This document shows positions 5,266-6,321 of a stretch of DNA of 6,321 nt, one piece after another. Within the stretch, counting starts at the first letter, position 1; every line of letters starts with the position of its first letter. The DNA comes from Candidatus Neomicrothrix sp. UBA4542 (lineage in GTDB: Bacteria; Actinomycetota; Acidimicrobiia; Acidimicrobiales; Poriferisodalaceae). The notes under the pieces were generated by a model that was not told the DNA's origin, did not search any database, and was given only the letters and a program-made list of their open reading frames with translations. The stretch lies in NCBI GenBank assembly GCA_002388005.1, contig DGLO01000119.1, forward strand, positions 1-6,321. The letters run 5' to 3'. The position numbers and the translations under genes were made by a program.

Positions 5266-6321
5266 TTAAATAAGTGGGTCTTTGGGGGCCGAAGTGAGCC
5301 GGCGTGCACCTGTCGCTGTGATCAACACCGTGTCCTCAACACGAACACCGCCAAAACCGGGACGGTACACGCCGGGCTCTACAGTCACTACCTGACCCTC
5401 TTCTAGGATCGTCTCGCTCAGGGCGTTAATCCAAGGTGCTTCGTGAATTTCGAGTCCGACTCCATGCCCGGTTCCGTGAACAAAATGGTCTGCTAGCCCA
5501 AGGTTGGCGAGGTGCGATCTACAGGCAGCATCAACTTCAGATGCTTCGACGCCTGGCTGAAGTGCCTGATATCCGAGTTCTTGGGCGTCGGTTACGGCGG
5601 TCAACATGGCCCACGATTGTTCATCGCTTTCGCCAATCACGAATGTGCGGGTCATGTCGGAGTGGTATCCATCAACCAAGGCACCAAAGTCGAGGATTAC
5701 CAGATCCCCCGATTTAATGACTCGAGTAGAGGGTCGGGCGTGGGGTAGCGCGGCGTTAGGTCCACTGGCGCAAATTGTTTCGAATGAAAGACCTTCTGCG
5801 CCTCCGTCATACATCGCTTGGTCTAGAGCTCGAGCAAATTCAATTTCTGTGGGTTTGTTTCCTAGTTCCGAACGCAGCTCCGATAGGGCGCAGTCTGCGA
5901 CTGAGGCGGCAGCTTCAATTCGAACGATTTCTGCCGACTCTTTTGATCGTCTTAACTCTGAGACGATGCCGGGTGTTGAAACCACTTGTGAACTTAGACT
6001 CTCGCGGAGTTCTTCTGCTTCTAGCCAGGTGACGCGGTCAGCTTCCAAAGCAACCGTGCTTATTCCCTGCAGGTGATCGGCGATTAGGTCCTTCTGGTGA
6101 TCGAGACCACCGACGAAAACTTCTATTTGCGTTGATTGAGTTTGTTTCTCCGCTTGTTCTGCATATCGGCCATCAGTGAGTAGGTAGGTGGCGGCGTCGT
6201 TGACTAGAAGCTTTCCCGCTGATCCGGTGAATCCGCTCAACCATCTCAAACTGGCACTGTCCGATGTGATGAAGCTGTCTACCAAAAGACTCTTCATCGA
6301 AGCCCGGAGACGGGCGAGCCG
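5266..6321 (-). CDS. M24B family Xaa-Pro peptidase (aminopeptidase P / prolidase type), 5' end beyond window
   Basis: A metallopeptidase that removes residues preceding proline, probably cytoplasmic. It has an N-terminal creatinase/prolidase-like domain and a C-terminal pita-bread catalytic domain. Numbering from an internal ATG at 6295-6297, the five metal ligands are all present: Asp203 (LDFGALVDG), Asp214 (HSDMTRTF), His278 (HGTGHGVGLEIHE), Glu307 (VEPGVY) and Glu321 (VRVEDT). His186 and His285 are the usual catalytic histidines. The frame stays open upstream of that ATG to the window edge as RLARLRAS. This matches the usual N-terminal RLxRLR helix leading into the RWLSGFTGSAG motif. The real start is therefore outside, and at least 351 codons are present. 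The efp-linked gene of this family is called pepQ in mycobacteria; whether it is an aminopeptidase (PepP-like) or dipeptidase (PepQ-like) cannot be told from sequence, so no symbol is given. Confidence 0.93.
   Translation of the reverse strand, partial: RLARLRASMKSLLVDSFITSDSASLRWLSGFTGSAGKLLVNDAATYLLTDGRYAEQAEKQTQSTQIEVFVGGLDHQKDLIADHLQGISTVALEADRVTWLEAEELRESLSSQVVSTPGIVSELRRSKESAEIVRIEAAASVADCALSELRSELGNKPTEIEFARALDQAMYDGGAEGLSFETICASGPNAALPHARPSTRVIKSGDLVILDFGALVDGYHSDMTRTFVIGESDEQSWAMLTAVTDAQELGYQALQPGVEASEVDAACRSHLANLGLADHFVHGTGHGVGLEIHEAPWINALSETILEEGQVVTVEPGVYRPGFGGVRVEDTVLITATGARRLTSAPKDPLI

Noticed and set aside
5606..6076. Plus-strand open frame of 156 codons, the longest on that strand
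   Set aside because: Antisense to the M24B peptidase with all its metal ligands; Ser/Arg-rich with no recognisable domain.

Overview
All supported genes in this window lie on the minus strand. They form one compact, co-directional block. In transcription order (right to left) it contains an M24B Xaa-Pro peptidase (cut by the right edge), elongation factor P (efp), nusB, then the pyrimidine genes pyrR, pyrB, carA and carB (cut by the left edge). The order M24B peptidase - efp - nusB - pyrR - pyrB - carA - carB is the chromosomal arrangement typical of Actinobacteria. The base composition is only moderately GC-rich by eye (not computed), and GTG starts are frequent. The protein sequences have a non-mycobacterial flavour. 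Together these suggest a lower-GC actinobacterium, possibly an environmental lineage such as Acidimicrobiia. The phylum is a fair inference; the class is a guess.

Layout. 5266-6321 is the peptidase, whose reading frame is still open at the window edge. 4655-5221 is efp and 4239-4658 is nusB, which overlap by 4 nt. 4127-4238 is a 112-nt spacer that carries a regulatory RNA leader. 3560-4126 is pyrR, 2610-3563 is pyrB (4-nt ATGA overlap), and 2546-2609 is a 64-nt spacer with a small hairpin. 1457-2545 is carA and 1-1457 is the first 485 codons of carB (1-nt overlap). There is no gene-free stretch longer than about 110 nt, and I see no mobile elements, tRNA/rRNA genes, CRISPR or other accessory DNA.

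Function. CarA and CarB make carbamoyl phosphate from glutamine, bicarbonate and ATP. PyrB condenses it with aspartate to give carbamoyl aspartate. PyrR is the UMP-sensing RNA-binding regulator of the pathway. Dihydroorotase (pyrC), usually found between pyrB and carA in related clusters, is absent here. NusB (antitermination / rRNA transcription) and EF-P (polyproline translation) are housekeeping genes that precede the pyr genes.

The most interesting part is the pyrR leader and start region. An exact match to the PyrR binding-loop consensus lies just upstream of a good Shine-Dalgarno and GTG start. A strong intrinsic-terminator-like hairpin with a U-tract sits inside the first codons of pyrR. 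A third helix, exclusive with the binding loop, would present the ribosome-binding site in its loop. This suggests PyrR-controlled translation initiation coupled to intragenic transcription attenuation. The structure is read directly from the sequence; the mechanism is inference. I found no wholly new system here: the rest is ordinary core metabolism.
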